Shown: one piece after another, positions 63,866 to 64,000 of the stretch
Layout: each line of letters starts with the position of its first letter
Numbering within the stretch: the stretch's first letter is position 1
Source: Clostridia bacterium
GTDB lineage: Bacteria > Bacillota > Clostridia > Oscillospirales > Acutalibacteraceae
Direction: 5' to 3'
Length of the DNA: 64,000 bases
Assembly (NCBI GenBank): GCA_017440755.1
Contig: JAFSGP010000036.1
Span: 123,321-187,320 of the forward strand
Notes under the pieces: model-generated
The model's database searches: none
Told to the model about the DNA's origin: nothing
The model's input: only the letters and a program-made list of their open reading frames with translations
Translations under genes and position numbers: made by a program

Positions 63866-64000
63866 AAGGAAACCACCAGCAGTGCTGGTGGTACAATAAA
63901 GCTTTAGCTATGAGTAGAAAAAATATCCTCCTTCGTCTAAAATAAGAAGTGGGTTTGCCAACCACAACGAAAAAGACGAAGGAGGAACCAAGTCGTGAAA
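63866..64000 (+). mobile_element. Probable left end of an IS200/IS605-type insertion sequence, cut by the window edge
   Basis: A hairpin typical of subterminal IS200/IS605 ends (ACCACCAGCA, G, TGCTGGTGGT at 63872-63892) is followed about 100 bases later by a gene start: GTG at 63995 with AAGGAGG at 63979-63985. The ribosome site lies in a 13-bp inverted repeat, 63926-63938 with 63974-63986. A leader that masks tnpA translation is known for IS200. Only the first two codons (GTG AAA) are inside the window, so the transposase cannot be confirmed. Confidence 0.45.
63995..64000 (+). CDS. First two codons of a gene running off the window, possibly IS200-type transposase
   Basis: GTG AAA preceded by AAGGAGG at 9 bases. 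Identity rests on the upstream hairpins only. Confidence 0.4.

Noticed and set aside
63724..63945. 73-residue frame on the plus strand after tRNA-Gln
   Set aside because: It runs through two hairpins, the tRNA-end copy and a strong terminator; not a real gene. The minus-strand frame at 63711-63965 fails for the same reason.
1..64000. CRISPR array or prophage
   Set aside because: No regularly spaced repeats, cas genes, capsid, terminase or lysis genes were seen.

Overview
The window looks like chromosomal DNA from an anaerobic, spore-forming Firmicute of class Clostridia, probably a gut or rumen Oscillospiraceae-type organism. Evidence: a cotJABC spore-coat operon, IreB, T-box, FMN and SAM-I leaders typical of Firmicutes, RNase J and GdpP, an iron-sulfur L-serine dehydratase, and type I dockerins on secreted proteins, a mark of cellulosome-type organisms. 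GC content is moderate. Most of the window is housekeeping sequence. I saw no CRISPR array, no prophage and no complete mobile element.

Layout. 1-3120: M42 peptidase operon with a GNAT acetyltransferase and a PLP lyase-like protein. 3121-4944: an AT-rich lone methyltransferase behind a Spo0A-box-like palindrome, then a XerC/D-type recombinase with a probable ribosome-site-masking leader. 4941-12567 (minus): thyX, tmk, GNAT, DJ-1, 5-FTHF cyclo-ligase, mltG, U32 peptidase and a class B PBP, linking dTMP/folate supply with wall synthesis. 12591-17824 (plus): Phe T-box and pheST, ireB with an unknown partner, and a TVP38/DedA-like protein. 17838-18979: cotJABC behind a SigE-like promoter.

18978-32610 is the accessory highlight. 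An AraC-type regulator is divergent from three large secreted proteins: a 2210-residue multidomain protein (BNR/sialidase-like propeller, several carbohydrate-binding-like domains, dockerin, SGNH esterase); a 1368-residue metallophosphoesterase with two copies of a roughly 350-residue module also found in the first protein, plus a dockerin; and a lipid-anchored paralogue of that phosphoesterase. The natural reading is one extracellular glycan or phosphoester-processing system, but its substrate cannot be read from sequence.

32655-41382 (minus) is a long, tightly packed run from mutY through dCMP deaminase, an SDR reductase, rpiB, a membrane protein, an amidase, radA, a ComEA-like protein, galM, rsmD and coaD to a coiled-coil protein. 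41385-43247 (minus): tsaE, tsaB, upp. 43321-44573 (plus): a lone rodA/ftsW-family gene. 44581-54275 (minus): RNase J, gdpP, rplI, dnaB, tilS and ftsH, starting with a heavily folded leader of about 230 nt that I cannot assign to a known RNA family, and followed by a separately promoted small membrane protein. 54328-59298 (plus): rnhA, FMN riboswitch with ribU, SAM riboswitch with metK, and a C39-like lipoprotein. 59299-62299 (minus): serine dehydratase and M3 oligopeptidase. 62320-64000 (plus): a PfkB-family kinase, tRNA-Gln, a duplicated piece of that tRNA's 3' end, and what looks like the left end of an IS200/IS605-type element cut by the window edge.
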